Shown piece by piece: positions 8,533 through 17,685 of a stretch of DNA of 64,000 nucleotides; position 1 is the stretch's first letter, and each line of letters starts with the position of its first letter. Source of the DNA: Veillonella absiana (GTDB lineage Bacteria > Bacillota > Negativicutes > Veillonellales > Veillonellaceae); the NCBI RefSeq assembly GCF_032970905.1, contig NZ_JAWJZA010000001.1; one strand, written 5' to 3'. The notes beneath the pieces were generated by a model that saw only the letters and a list, made by a program, of their open reading frames with translations, did not search any database and was not told the origin of the DNA. The position numbers and the translations under genes are program-made.

Positions 8533-9848
8533 ACTAAACCTTCCTTCTCTTGTAATGCATGTAATTCCTCCAAGGCACGTTGTGCAATGAGGCCATTTTT
8601 TTCTTTTTTCTTACGAATACGTTGTGGCCATGGATCCATAATACCAAAGTTCACATTCATAGGTTGAAAATTAGAACCTTCATAATTGGAAATGTATTGG
8701 CTCAACGCACCAACAGCCGTTGTTTTTGGGAACTCGATGAACTGACGTTCTTCACAGAGACGGCCCACTTGTAAACCCACCATCAAACCAGATGCAGCAG
8801 ATTCCAAATAACCTTCTACACCTGTCATTTGACCGGCAAAGAATAAACGACCATCTTGTTTTAATTGGAATGCATGATTCAACAATTCTGGGGAATTGAT
8901 ATACGTATTACGATGCATTACGCCATAACGAATGAAATCTGCATTTTCAAGGCCTGGGATCAAGCCGAATACACGTTTTTGTTCGCCCCATTTTAAATGC
9001 GTTTGGAAACCAACTAGATTATACATAGTGGCTTCTTTATTTTCCTTACGTAATTGAACGACTGCATAGGATTCCTCGTTTGTCCGTTTATCTACGAGAC
9101 CTACTGGTTTTAACGGTCCATAACGAAGGGTGTCCTTCCCACGGCTCGCCATAATTTCAACAGGCATACAACCTTCAAAATAGATTTCTTTTTCAAAATC
9201 CTTTGGTTGTACTGCTTCTGCGGTAGTCAATTCATGCCAGAAGTGTTTGTATTCTTCCTCTGTCATTGGGCAGTTCAAATAATCTGCATCGCCTTTATCA
9301 TAGCGAGACGCAGCGAATACCTTATCATAATTTAAGGACTCTGCTGTCACAATAGGTGCTGCAGCATCATAGAAATAGAAACTAGTTTCGCCTGTAAGTT
9401 CGCGGATTTTATTCCCTAATGTTTCAGATGTCAACGGACCTGTTGCAATAACCACCACACCGTCTTGAGGAATGTCTGTTACCTCTTCGCGATGAACAGT
9501 AATCAATGGGTTTTCAGACACCTTCTTGGTTACCATTTCGCTAAATAAGTTACGATCTACGGCCAATGCACCACCGGCTGGAACAGCTGTGGCATCCGCA
9601 CATTCCATGATAAGGGAACCGAGACGTCTCATCTCTTCTTTTAACAAACCTACGGCATTTTCAATATTGCCCGCACGTAGTGAATTACTGCATACGAGCT
9701 CTGCAAATTGTTCCGTTTGATGAGCCGGTGATGTTTTCACAGGTCTCATTTCATATAAATCAACTTGGATTTCTTGTTTGGCTAATTGCCAAGCTGCCTC
9801 AGAGCCAGCCAGGCCGGCCCCGATAACAGTTACTTTATTTGTTTTCAC
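8529..9848 (-). CDS. trmFO: TrmFO, folate-dependent tRNA (uracil-54-C5) methyltransferase
   Basis: Makes m5U54 in the T-loop of tRNAs, using methylenetetrahydrofolate and FAD. The 439-residue protein has an N-terminal FAD Rossmann motif (VIGAGLAGSEAAW, 8-20). Two cysteines fit the catalytic pair known in the Bacillus enzyme: C53 in LVCSNSLRAG and C227 in FEGCMPVE. The start is GTG at 9848 with AAGGAG 6 nt upstream. An ATG two bases earlier is out of frame and runs straight into TGA. It follows topA closely and overlaps hslV by 4 bp. Confidence 0.96.
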   Translation of the reverse strand: MKTNKVTVIGAGLAGSEAAWQLAKQEIQVDLYEMRPVKTSPAHQTEQFAELVCSNSLRAGNIENAVGLLKEEMRRLGSLIMECADATAVPAGGALAVDRNLFSEMVTKKVSENPLITVHREEVTDIPQDGVVVIATGPLTSETLGNKIRELTGETSFYFYDAAAPIVTAESLNYDKVFAASRYDKGDADYLNCPMTEEEYKHFWHELTTAEAVQPKDFEKEIYFEGCMPVEIMASRGKDTLRYGPLKPVGLVDKRTNEESYAVVQLRKENKEATMYNLVGFQTHLKWGEQKRVFGLIPGLENADFIRYGVMHRNTYINSPELLNHAFQLKQDGRLFFAGQMTGVEGYLESAASGLMVGLQVGRLCEERQFIEFPKTTAVGALSQYISNYEGSNFQPMNVNFGIMDPWPQRIRKKKEKNGLIAQRALEELHALQEKEGLV

Positions 9849-9878
9849 ATCAAACTCCTTATAGGATACTTGTATTTA

Positions 9879-12362
9879 TTAATCTGCTATATCTTCAGAT
9901 TTCTTAGTTTTTTTAGTATTAGTTTTTTTAGCTGCTGTCTTCTTAACTGTTTTCTTTGTTATATCTGTTTCAGCAGCTACTATCTCAACAGCCTCAGTAG
10001 ATTCTGTGGCCTTTTTGCGAGTACGTTTTGGCGGTCTTGTGGAACATTCTTCATTAGAGCAGTATTTTTTTACTGTTCCATTTTTATATTCCTTTTGTAC
10101 CATGATGCTGCCACAAGTGTCGCAGAATTCATTAATTGGTTTATCCCAGGCAGTAAAATCACATTTTGGATAGCGTTCGCAACCATAGAATACACGTCCA
10201 CGTTTAGATTTACGTTGTACAATTTCGCCTTCTTTACATTTTGGACATGTCACCCCAGTACCTACGGTAATAGGTTTTGTATTTTTACAATCTGGGAAAT
10301 TAGAACATGCTAAGAAGCGACCAAATTTACCAAATTTATATACCATTGGACTACCGCAAAGTTCACAAGTTTCGCCACTTTCAGTAGCCGCGATTTGAAC
10401 CCGTTCCACATTGCTGGCTGCCTCTAGTTCTTCGGCAAAGATTTTATAGAACTCGCCCAGCACGTGTTGGTACGTTTCCTTACCATTAGCCACTTCGTCT
10501 AGTTCTTCCTCTAGATCGGCGGTAAATCCAGTATTAATGATTTTACCGAAATATTCCTTAAGAAAATCTACCACTACAAAACCAAGTTCTGTGGGTACGA
10601 ATTGTTTATTCGTATTTTCCACATAGTTACGGCTAACAATAGTATCAAGAATTGGTGCATATGTACTAGGACGACCAATGCCTAATTCCTCAAGAGTTTT
10701 AATCAAGCTAGCCTCAGAATAACGAGCTGGTGGTTGTGTGAAATGTTGTTCCGGCGTAATGTCCATATTTTCCACAGCATCACCTTTTTTTAGCAATGGT
10801 AATTGCGGTGTTTCCTCTTTTTTAGCATCTTCGTAAACGGCGATAAACCCAGGGAAAATTACCTTGGACCCACTAGCCTTGAATGTATAATCCTCTTTAG
10901 CAACCATTTCAATAGTTAACAATTCTGATTGTTGGGGCGCCATTTGGCTCGCCATAAAACGATTCCAAATCAATGTATATAATTTCAATTCCTCTTTTGT
11001 AAGGAATGGTTCCACCATTTTAGGTGTTAATTCCAAGGACGTAGGACGAATCGCCTCATGGGCATCTTGGGCTGAGTCTTTGGAACCATAGAAATTAGGT
11101 TTTGCTGGATAGTAGCTTTCACCATAGGTACGAATGATATAATCGCGGGCTGCACTCACCATTTCCTTGGCGATACGCGTGGAATCGGTACGCATGTATG
11201 TAATGAGACCTACGTGACCGTAACTGCCGATTTCCTTACCTTCGTACAAATGTTGGGCAATCATCATAGTACGTTTCGCACCAAAATTCAATTTACGAAC
11301 ACCATCTTGTTGCAATGTGGATGTGGTAAACGGCGGTTGTGCCTTGCGAGATCGCTTGCGTTTTTCAACGGCAACGACGGATACTGGTGCCTGTTCTACA
11401 TCAGCCTTGATAGCATTTGCATCGGCCTCATTAGTGACGTCTAATTTTTCACCCTTAATATGCGTGAGCACTGCTGTAAATTCTTCGCCCTCTGTTGTTT
11501 TGAAAGTACCGTCAATGGACCAATATTCTTCTGGAATGAAGGACTGAATTTCCCGTTCCCGTTCGCAGATGAGACGAACCGCAACGGATTGAACACGACC
11601 AGCACTCAAGCCCTTACAGACCTTTTTCCATAATAATGGGCTCAATTTATAACCCACAATACGGTCAAGCATGCGGCGCGCTTGTTGGGCATCCACCATG
11701 TTCATATCGATGGTGCGTGGATGCTCAATGGCCTCTGCAACCGCTGTTTTTGTGATTTCGTTAAATGTAATACGACAATTTGTCTTGTCATCCACATTCA
11801 AAATGTACGCTAAATGCCAAGAAATAGCCTCCCCTTCGCGGTCCGGGTCAGTTGCGAGGAGTATAGCACTACTCTTATCTGCTGTAGCAACGAGATCATC
11901 GATAGTTTTCTTGCGACCTTCTAAATTACGATATTTTGGGGTAAAGCCATTTTCAATGTCGATACCAATTTGTGTTTTTGGTAAGTCTCGTAAATGGCCC
12001 ATACTAGCCTTAACTACATAATTAGGGCCCAGAAATTTCTCGATAGTTTTAGATTTTGCTGGGGATTCCACGATAACCAAAACTTTGCCATCTGGTTGGT
12101 ATACACGTGGTTCACGATTGATGATAGTAGGTGTACTTTTTAGTACTTTTTTATCATGCACGATACCTACCGTTGTAGTAGGTTCCTTCGTTTTTTTAGT
12201 TTTTGCTTCTTTAGTTGTACTAGCTTTCTTGCTAGGTTTTGTACTCTTTGTTGATTCTTTTTTAGCAGTGGATGCTTTTTTAGTTGTTTCAACGGTACCG
12301 GAACTATCTTGTTCCTTTTTATCCTTTGGTTCACCAATTACGATGGTACGTTTAATGGACAA
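9879..12362 (-). CDS. topA: DNA topoisomerase I with lysine-rich N- and C-terminal extensions
   Basis: Relaxes negative supercoils through a transient 5'-phosphotyrosine link. The Toprim domain starts at about residue 92 (VIVESPAKSKTIEKFLG), with TDPDREGEA near 171. The catalytic tyrosine is in TYMRTDSTRI (about 389). Three C-terminal four-cysteine zinc fingers cover about 666-692, 706-734 and 747-773. The first 90 residues are a Lys/Thr/Ser-rich extension unusual for TopA, and the last 50 are similarly lysine-rich. AGGAG lies only 2 nt before an ATG at 12368 but 8 nt before TTG at 12362, so I prefer TTG; an in-frame GTG at 12371 overlaps the ribosome site. The 5' end overlaps dprA. Confidence 0.93.
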   Translation of the reverse strand: MSIKRTIVIGEPKDKKEQDSSGTVETTKKASTAKKESTKSTKPSKKASTTKEAKTKKTKEPTTTVGIVHDKKVLKSTPTIINREPRVYQPDGKVLVIVESPAKSKTIEKFLGPNYVVKASMGHLRDLPKTQIGIDIENGFTPKYRNLEGRKKTIDDLVATADKSSAILLATDPDREGEAISWHLAYILNVDDKTNCRITFNEITKTAVAEAIEHPRTIDMNMVDAQQARRMLDRIVGYKLSPLLWKKVCKGLSAGRVQSVAVRLICEREREIQSFIPEEYWSIDGTFKTTEGEEFTAVLTHIKGEKLDVTNEADANAIKADVEQAPVSVVAVEKRKRSRKAQPPFTTSTLQQDGVRKLNFGAKRTMMIAQHLYEGKEIGSYGHVGLITYMRTDSTRIAKEMVSAARDYIIRTYGESYYPAKPNFYGSKDSAQDAHEAIRPTSLELTPKMVEPFLTKEELKLYTLIWNRFMASQMAPQQSELLTIEMVAKEDYTFKASGSKVIFPGFIAVYEDAKKEETPQLPLLKKGDAVENMDITPEQHFTQPPARYSEASLIKTLEELGIGRPSTYAPILDTIVSRNYVENTNKQFVPTELGFVVVDFLKEYFGKIINTGFTADLEEELDEVANGKETYQHVLGEFYKIFAEELEAASNVERVQIAATESGETCELCGSPMVYKFGKFGRFLACSNFPDCKNTKPITVGTGVTCPKCKEGEIVQRKSKRGRVFYGCERYPKCDFTAWDKPINEFCDTCGSIMVQKEYKNGTVKKYCSNEECSTRPPKRTRKKATESTEAVEIVAAETDITKKTVKKTAAKKTNTKKTKKSEDIAD

Positions 12363-13503
12363 GTACATCACTCCTGTTTTGACATAATATATAACCGCGA
12401 GAAGGTATCTTCTCTACGATCTGCTTCATTTCTAACTCTAGTAATAAACTATAGATTTTATCCATAGGAATGCGAGTATCTTGATACAATTCATTAATTG
12501 AAATAGCCCGATTTGTAGGGATGGCCTTAATCAAGTTACTTTCTTCCAAACTAAAGCTTAACATACTAGACTTGGATATGTCACTATCTTTTATGTCTTT
12601 TGTCATGGCCCAACCAAAATCCTCCATAATATCTTCTGGTTTCGTTAATACATGGGCACCTTGTCGCAATAGCCAATGGCAACCGTCGGCATAATGCTCC
12701 AAAACATTACCAGGCACCACATAGACTTCTCGTCCAGAATTGATGGACATATCTGCAGTCGTCAATGAGCCGCTACTGGCCCGTGCCTCCACAACGATGA
12801 CCGCCTGTGAAAGTCCGCTAATAATCCGATTTCTAGCAGGGAAATTTTTAGCATGAGGTGGCATAAATGGCGGATACTCAGAAACGAGTAATCCCTTTTG
12901 ATCAATAATTTGATTGAATAATTTTTTATTTTCTGGAGGATATGTTTGCTCTAATCCACAACCCATAACAGCTATAGTATGTCCATGTCCCAATAGCGCT
13001 CCCTCGTGACTGGCACTATCGATACCTCTAGCTCCACCACTAACAATGATAACTCCATAATTAGCGAAACTTTTACCAAAGTGTTTCGCTACATTACGAG
13101 CATAATCTGTACATTTTCGAGCCCCTACCATGGCTATGATTCGCTCAGATTTTTTTAAAAGTTCAATATTGCCTTTCACAAAGAGCACCGCCGGCGGATT
13201 ATATATTTCCTGTAGGCGAGCCGGGAACAGCACATCTAAATACGTTACATACCCAATATGGTAATGACGGAGCGCCGCGTAAAGATTCGTCAGAGTTCTA
13301 TCATTAGCTGATTTACATATGGCATTTTTTCGATGTTCAGGAATGGCAGAAATCGTGTCTACCTTATCTCTATCACCTAGCGCACACCATGCCTTGTAAG
13401 GATTACCAAATCGATCAACTAAGAGTCGTATGGTCGCAGCCCCAAGATTTTGAATACATTGCATGGCAGCTATATAAAAATTCATTTCATATTGTTGTGT
13501 CAT
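12352..13503 (-). CDS. dprA: DprA/Smf, DNA-processing protein
   Basis: Loads RecA onto incoming single-stranded DNA during natural transformation. The 383-residue protein has an N-terminal helical helix-hairpin-helix-like region (about 1-75). The central Rossmann-like domain (about 90-300) carries GARKCTDYA and SGGARGIDSASHEGAL, where the phosphate- and ssDNA-binding residues lie. The C-terminus is a winged-helix domain (about 320-375). It starts 4 nt after the comM-like gene, and its end overlaps topA by 11 bp. Its presence beside a ComM-like ATPase suggests transformation capacity, though no uptake genes are in this window. Confidence 0.95.
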   Translation of the reverse strand: MTQQYEMNFYIAAMQCIQNLGAATIRLLVDRFGNPYKAWCALGDRDKVDTISAIPEHRKNAICKSANDRTLTNLYAALRHYHIGYVTYLDVLFPARLQEIYNPPAVLFVKGNIELLKKSERIIAMVGARKCTDYARNVAKHFGKSFANYGVIIVSGGARGIDSASHEGALLGHGHTIAVMGCGLEQTYPPENKKLFNQIIDQKGLLVSEYPPFMPPHAKNFPARNRIISGLSQAVIVVEARASSGSLTTADMSINSGREVYVVPGNVLEHYADGCHWLLRQGAHVLTKPEDIMEDFGWAMTKDIKDSDISKSSMLSFSLEESNLIKAIPTNRAISINELYQDTRIPMDKIYSLLLELEMKQIVEKIPSRGYILCQNRSDVLVH

Positions 13504-13507
13504 TCCC

Positions 13508-15055
13508 TTATCCCCTTTCCTTACGATAAGCCATAGCCTCGGCTATATGTTCTCTTTCAATACATTCAGCCCCATCTAAATCAGCAATGGTGCGTGCCAC
13601 CTTTAAAATCCTGTCATAAGACCTTGCACTCAAATGAAATTGTCTAAATACCGTGTTGATTAAATCCTCCGCCTCACTAGATAGCACACAAAATTTCCGA
13701 ACTGCTCGATGCGTCATCTGACCATTGAGTTGAAAGGATTCCCCCTTATAGCGTTCAAATTGTAATGCGCGAGCTTGCTCTACATTCTCTCGCATCGCTT
13801 TTGATGACCATCGTTCATCAGGCTCAGACTGTTGTTGTAATTCAAATAACTCCGGCCGGTCCACATAAATTTGTAAATCCATTCTGTCTTGCAATGGACC
13901 AGATATTTTATACAAATATTTTTTTATTTCCCCATCCGTACAGATGCAATTGTGATAAGGATCTCCATAATATCCACAAGGACATGGATTCGATGCGAGT
14001 ACCAATATAAATTCTGCGGGATAGGTATAATTGCCATATACACGTGAAATGGATATCGTATAAGACTCTAATGGCTGCCGTAAAGCATCTAATAACTCAC
14101 GCTTGCATTCTGGAGCCTCATCGATGAATAATACGCCCTTATGGGCTAATGTAATCTCTCCAGGCCTAACCGATTGACCTCCACCAATCAAGCTGGCTAG
14201 GGTCGCTGTATGATGAGGCGCACGAAATGGCCTTTGTTGCATTAAATGATGTCCCGTTAATAGTCCAGCAATATTATGAATCTTACTAACCTCTAATTGT
14301 TCATCCTTCGATAATATGGGCAATATTGTGGGCAATCGTTTGGCCATCATCGTCTTACCCGCCCCAGGTGGTCCCACCATTATAATATGGTGAAAGCCTG
14401 CGGCCGCTATTTCCATACCACGTTTAGCAAACACTTGGCCTTGTACATCAGAGAAATCGTATTCATTATTTATATTCAACTCAATTTTATCCGTTGATTG
14501 CTCTAGATAATCTTGACGTTCTAATGTATTCTTTTCAATACCTCTTACTAGATTCTCTAAATTAGATGCACCAAAAATATCTAGCGATTCAATACAACTG
14601 GCTACTGCACTATTTTCTATGCCTGTATAAATACGTTCATACATCGATTCATAGGACTGGACAGCCATAGCCAATAATCCATTGATAGGTTTAATATGAC
14701 CTTCTAGCGAGAGTTCACCAATAAATACACTCTTCGCCAATAATTGATTCCGCTTTGGTTTTCGTAATTTGATTTGTCCTGATGCCTCTAATATACCGAT
14801 AGCAATGGCTAAATCTAGACCGGAACTCTGTTTACGTAAATCAGCAGGTGCTAAATTTACTACAATACGTCGCATGGGAAATTCAAAACCACTGTTTCGT
14901 ATAGCTGCCTTCACACGTTCTCTCGATTCTTTCACAGACTGATTTGGCAAACCCACAATATCTAAACTAGGTAAGCCCGCCGATATATCCACCTCGACGG
15001 TTACAATATATCCTTGTAATCCATCTATAGTAGCACCATTTATCTTTGCATACAT
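13508..15055 (-). CDS. comM: YifB/ComM-family Mg-chelatase-like AAA+ ATPase
   Basis: ComM relatives are hexameric helicases that drive branch migration during integration of transformed DNA. The protein has 515 residues. An N-terminal Lon-like fold (about 1-165) is followed by an AAA+ module with Walker A GPPGAGKT at about 228-235 and the Walker B segment VLFIDEAPE. A cysteine cluster (SNPCPCGYYGDPYHNCIC) sits in the Mg-chelatase insert, and the C-terminal domain follows. I chose the ATG at 15055 (GAGG 7 nt upstream) over an in-frame GTG two codons earlier. It is translated just ahead of dprA. Confidence 0.93.
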   Translation of the reverse strand: MYAKINGATIDGLQGYIVTVEVDISAGLPSLDIVGLPNQSVKESRERVKAAIRNSGFEFPMRRIVVNLAPADLRKQSSGLDLAIAIGILEASGQIKLRKPKRNQLLAKSVFIGELSLEGHIKPINGLLAMAVQSYESMYERIYTGIENSAVASCIESLDIFGASNLENLVRGIEKNTLERQDYLEQSTDKIELNINNEYDFSDVQGQVFAKRGMEIAAAGFHHIIMVGPPGAGKTMMAKRLPTILPILSKDEQLEVSKIHNIAGLLTGHHLMQQRPFRAPHHTATLASLIGGGQSVRPGEITLAHKGVLFIDEAPECKRELLDALRQPLESYTISISRVYGNYTYPAEFILVLASNPCPCGYYGDPYHNCICTDGEIKKYLYKISGPLQDRMDLQIYVDRPELFELQQQSEPDERWSSKAMRENVEQARALQFERYKGESFQLNGQMTHRAVRKFCVLSSEAEDLINTVFRQFHLSARSYDRILKVARTIADLDGAECIEREHIAEAMAYRKERG

Positions 15056-15111
15056 ATACACACCTCACATAAGAGAAATAATTTCTGCACACATTGCAAT
15101 TTCAACAACCG

Positions 15112-15489
15112 TTAAAATGCATCCTCAATAAATCGTATGCGACAAGTATTATCGTTGTACACATAGATTTCAATAAAATCAAAAGATAATTCATCCCAAT
15201 CTACATTATTTTGATACATGTCAGATACATAAATCATAGCAGTTCGTTTGATATGTAATTGTTTCTTTTTAGAAATAGCCTCACAGCCCAAGCCAAATTG
15301 AGTACCTCTCCGTGTTTTCACCTCAATAAAATGATATGTTTTCCCCTTTATAGCGATAATATCAATCTCACCTAGTTTTGTCTTATAATTAGCTCCTACT
15401 ATAACAAACCCTTGACGCTCTAAAAATTGTAACGCCTTTGCTTCGCCTAATATACCAAGTTCATGGGCATCTACTTCTACAATCTTCAT
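15112..15489 (-). CDS. YraN-family (UPF0102) predicted nuclease
   Basis: A 125-residue protein with the PD-(D/E)xK nuclease core of the YraN family. GEAKALQFLERQGF is followed by LGEIDIIAIKG and FIEVKTRRG, the E...D...ExK arrangement. The cellular role of the family is not settled, although it often neighbours dprA and rnhB, as here. The start is the ATG at 15489, with GGAGGTGG just upstream. A longer in-frame reading to 15555 lacks a ribosome site and encodes no conserved sequence. It is the first gene of the unit ending with hslU. Confidence 0.88.
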   Translation of the reverse strand: MKIVEVDAHELGILGEAKALQFLERQGFVIVGANYKTKLGEIDIIAIKGKTYHFIEVKTRRGTQFGLGCEAISKKKQLHIKRTAMIYVSDMYQNNVDWDELSFDFIEIYVYNDNTCRIRFIEDAF

Positions 15490-15577
15490 AATCCACCTCC
15501 ACACACAGACACTTAGAAACTTATCAATCTTGCAATTTTTAACTATACATGTCACTCAACTAGCCTTTTATATCCTC

Positions 15578-15654
15578 ATAATAGTTGATGTTCCCTGTGA
15601 AAGTAAATACTTTCGGATTGACCATTAGTCACTTTTGCTCCTATTAGTCACTTT
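15578..15654 (-). promoter_or_regulatory. Promoter and candidate operator of the yraN-comM-dprA-topA-trmFO-hslVU unit
   Basis: On the minus strand TTTACT (15602-15607) and TATTAT (15578-15583) are spaced by 18 bp. A perfect 16-bp palindrome, GAAAGTAAATACTTTC (15599-15614), covers the -35. Upstream of it, the 12-mer ATTAGTCACTTT occurs twice, at 15624-15635 and 15643-15654, a period of 19 bp. Together these look like a regulator site at the head of a seven-gene unit. Which factor binds is unknown. Apart from this and the rnhB terminator, the 380-bp spacer shows no gene. Confidence 0.45.
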
Positions 15655-15771
15655 GTTGAATAGCAGCAACATGTGTAACGCAAGTTCACCTCAGTTCTTT
15701 TCACGTTCGAATGCCCATACAATATGGCAATATGGCAATCTAACAATTCAAAGATCATAATAATGGCATAG

Positions 15772-15808
15772 AAAAACACCATGCGATCCATAAGGTTCAC
15801 ATGGTGTT
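15772..15808 (-). terminator. Rho-independent terminator after rnhB
   Basis: AACACCATG (15775-15783) pairs with CATGGTGTT (15800-15808), and UUUUU follows on the minus strand. It separates the rbgA-rnhB unit from the yraN-hslU unit. Confidence 0.85.
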
Positions 15809-15870
15809 ACTTCAACATATTTCATGCTGAAACAATATATATTGATTTATTGTTACTCGATATAACATTA

Positions 15871-16665
15871 TTATTTTTTCACCCATCCAACGATGGATTT
15901 CACAGGTTCAAAGCTCTTACGATGCAATGGTGTAACACCTTGTAATTCAATAGCGTCCTTGTGAAGGTCTGTATAGTACCCTTTATGGATAGCAAAGCCA
16001 TAGCCAGGGTATTCATCCTCTAATGAGGCCATATATCGATCACGGGTGACCTTAGCAATAATACTAGCGGCCGCAATGTTCGCACTTTTACTATCACCTT
16101 TAATAATGGACTCGACGGGAATTGTAAGGTCTGGTAATTTCATGGCATCTGCCACTACTGCCTCAGCTGGTACCGCTAATGTACGGATAGCTTCATACAT
16201 AGCCTGACGTGTAGCCTCATAGATATTGAGTTCATCAATTTTCTCTGGTCCATAGGATACACAAGAAACAGTAATCGCCTTTTCCATGATTTCATCATAA
16301 AGGGCTTCACGTTTTTGTTCGGATAACTTTTTAGAATCATTAAGACCACCGATGAATGTATGAGGTGGCAAAATTACGGCTGCCACAGTCACAGGGCCAG
16401 CAATTGGTCCACGACCTACTTCATCAACGCCTGCCACATGATATAGACCATCCTCGTAGAACATGCCTTCGTAATCATACATTTTTTCAATGCGTTGTTG
16501 TTCCTCAAGAACTTTTTTCTGACGCATCACATAGGCCGCTGCCAATTTACGAACAGAACTGCGCTCATCTTCTTGGGCCCACATGAGGTCCTCGAAATCA
16601 ACTGTGCCACTCAAGAGCTCTTTGATGTCTTTCACCTTAAGTTGACTAAACTCACTCTTCAACAT
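15871..16665 (-). CDS. rnhB: Ribonuclease HII
   Basis: Cleaves the RNA strand of RNA-DNA hybrids and single ribonucleotides in DNA. The protein has 264 residues. The first 75 are the helical N-terminal extension common in Firmicutes RNase HII. The catalytic signature VAGVDEVGRGPIAG follows, with D81/E82 as metal ligands, and more acidic ligands lie in VVADAMKLPD and SIIAKVTRD. The ATG at 16665 overlaps the end of rbgA by 14 bp, with GAGGAA about 9 nt upstream. Confidence 0.96.
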   Translation of the reverse strand: MLKSEFSQLKVKDIKELLSGTVDFEDLMWAQEDERSSVRKLAAAYVMRQKKVLEEQQRIEKMYDYEGMFYEDGLYHVAGVDEVGRGPIAGPVTVAAVILPPHTFIGGLNDSKKLSEQKREALYDEIMEKAITVSCVSYGPEKIDELNIYEATRQAMYEAIRTLAVPAEAVVADAMKLPDLTIPVESIIKGDSKSANIAAASIIAKVTRDRYMASLEDEYPGYGFAIHKGYYTDLHKDAIELQGVTPLHRKSFEPVKSIVGWVKK

Positions 16666-17536
16666 AGTATGGTTCCTCGTCTACTGTATCAAGTGTAATA
16701 TTACCTAGTTTTGCATTACGATAATCAGCCAATACGATACGTCTAGCCTTGTCTAGGTCAACAATCCCGCCACTAACGAGACAGCCTCTACGACGGCCAA
16801 TATTTTCAAGAATATCGTCGAGGTTTTCCATTTCCTCTGGTTTTAATTTATACCGTTCTACCAAAATCTCTGGCGTGTTATCTTTCAAATGACCAAGCAA
16901 TTGTTTCATTACATTTTCAAGATCATATACATCATCCGAAATAGCCCCTGTCATAGCAAGGCGTGCTGCCGCACGTTGATCCTCTAATTTAGGCCACAAT
17001 ACACCTGGTGTATCCAATAATTCCATGTTCTTACCGATTTTAACCCATTGTTGACCACGCGTATGACCAGCCTTGTTCGCCGTACGTGTCGCCGCAGAAC
17101 CTGCAAGGGAATTGATTAACGTGGATTTACCAACATTTGGTATGCCCAGAATAATAGTACGAATAGAACGACTACGAATGCCTTTATTCAACCAACGTTC
17201 AATGATGGGTTTGCTCAATTGTTCCACCGCACGAATAAGTGCTTTGTTTCCCTTACCAGATTTAGAATCGATAGCTAATACCGTGATTCCTTTGCTAGCC
17301 AAAAACTCAGTCCATTCCTTCGTCGCAGCTGGATCAGCCAAATCGACCTTATTTAGCAAAATAATATGTGGTTTTTGATTGATTAATTCAATAATCACAG
17401 GATTCGCACTACTGCGAGGAATACGCGCATCTAACAATTCGATGACTACGTCTACCTTTTTAATATATTCTTGAATCATACGAGTGGCTTTGGCCATATG
17501 TCCAGGGAACCAATGTACAATTGGAGAGTCTACCAT
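16652..17536 (-). CDS. rbgA: RbgA/YlqF, GTPase for 50S ribosome assembly
   Basis: A circularly permuted GTPase needed for late maturation of the large ribosomal subunit. G4 (LLNKVDLAD, N62-D65) precedes G1 (GIPNVGKS, 131-138) and G3 (DTPGVLWP), the order typical of the YlqF/YawG group. The N-terminal HWFPGHMAKA is the conserved RbgA signature, and a C-terminal ANTAR-like RNA-binding region follows. At 294 residues it has the normal length. It lies between rplS and rnhB, as in Bacillus. AAAGGAT precedes the start. Confidence 0.96.
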   Translation of the reverse strand: MVDSPIVHWFPGHMAKATRMIQEYIKKVDVVIELLDARIPRSSANPVIIELINQKPHIILLNKVDLADPAATKEWTEFLASKGITVLAIDSKSGKGNKALIRAVEQLSKPIIERWLNKGIRSRSIRTIILGIPNVGKSTLINSLAGSAATRTANKAGHTRGQQWVKIGKNMELLDTPGVLWPKLEDQRAAARLAMTGAISDDVYDLENVMKQLLGHLKDNTPEILVERYKLKPEEMENLDDILENIGRRRGCLVSGGIVDLDKARRIVLADYRNAKLGNITLDTVDEEPYYVEE

Positions 17537-17653
17537 AGTATATCCTTTCTGTGAAAGCTACGTTATCTTATATATTTTTTATTATACTATATTTTAAATA
17601 CCCTCGCTAAAACATAGGGTACTACCATTTCTATTTCTTATTTAGTAAAAAAT

Positions 17654-17678
17654 AAAAGGCTGCCATAGGCAGCCTTTT
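17654..17678 (-). terminator. Rho-independent terminator of rplS
   Basis: AAAAGGCTGCC (17654-17664) and GGCAGCCTTTT (17668-17678) form an 11-bp stem with a 3-nt loop and a U-rich tail on the minus strand, 8 nt after the rplS stop. rbgA therefore probably has its own start signal: a TATAAT on the minus strand lies just downstream, without a clear -35. Confidence 0.9.
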
Positions 17679-17685
17679 ATGAGGA

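Noticed and set aside
9786..10313. Long plus-strand frame (about 175 codons) opposite topA and trmFO
   Set aside because: It is opposite the topA zinc-finger region; its Phe/Cys-rich composition reflects the complement of Lys- and Thr-rich codons.
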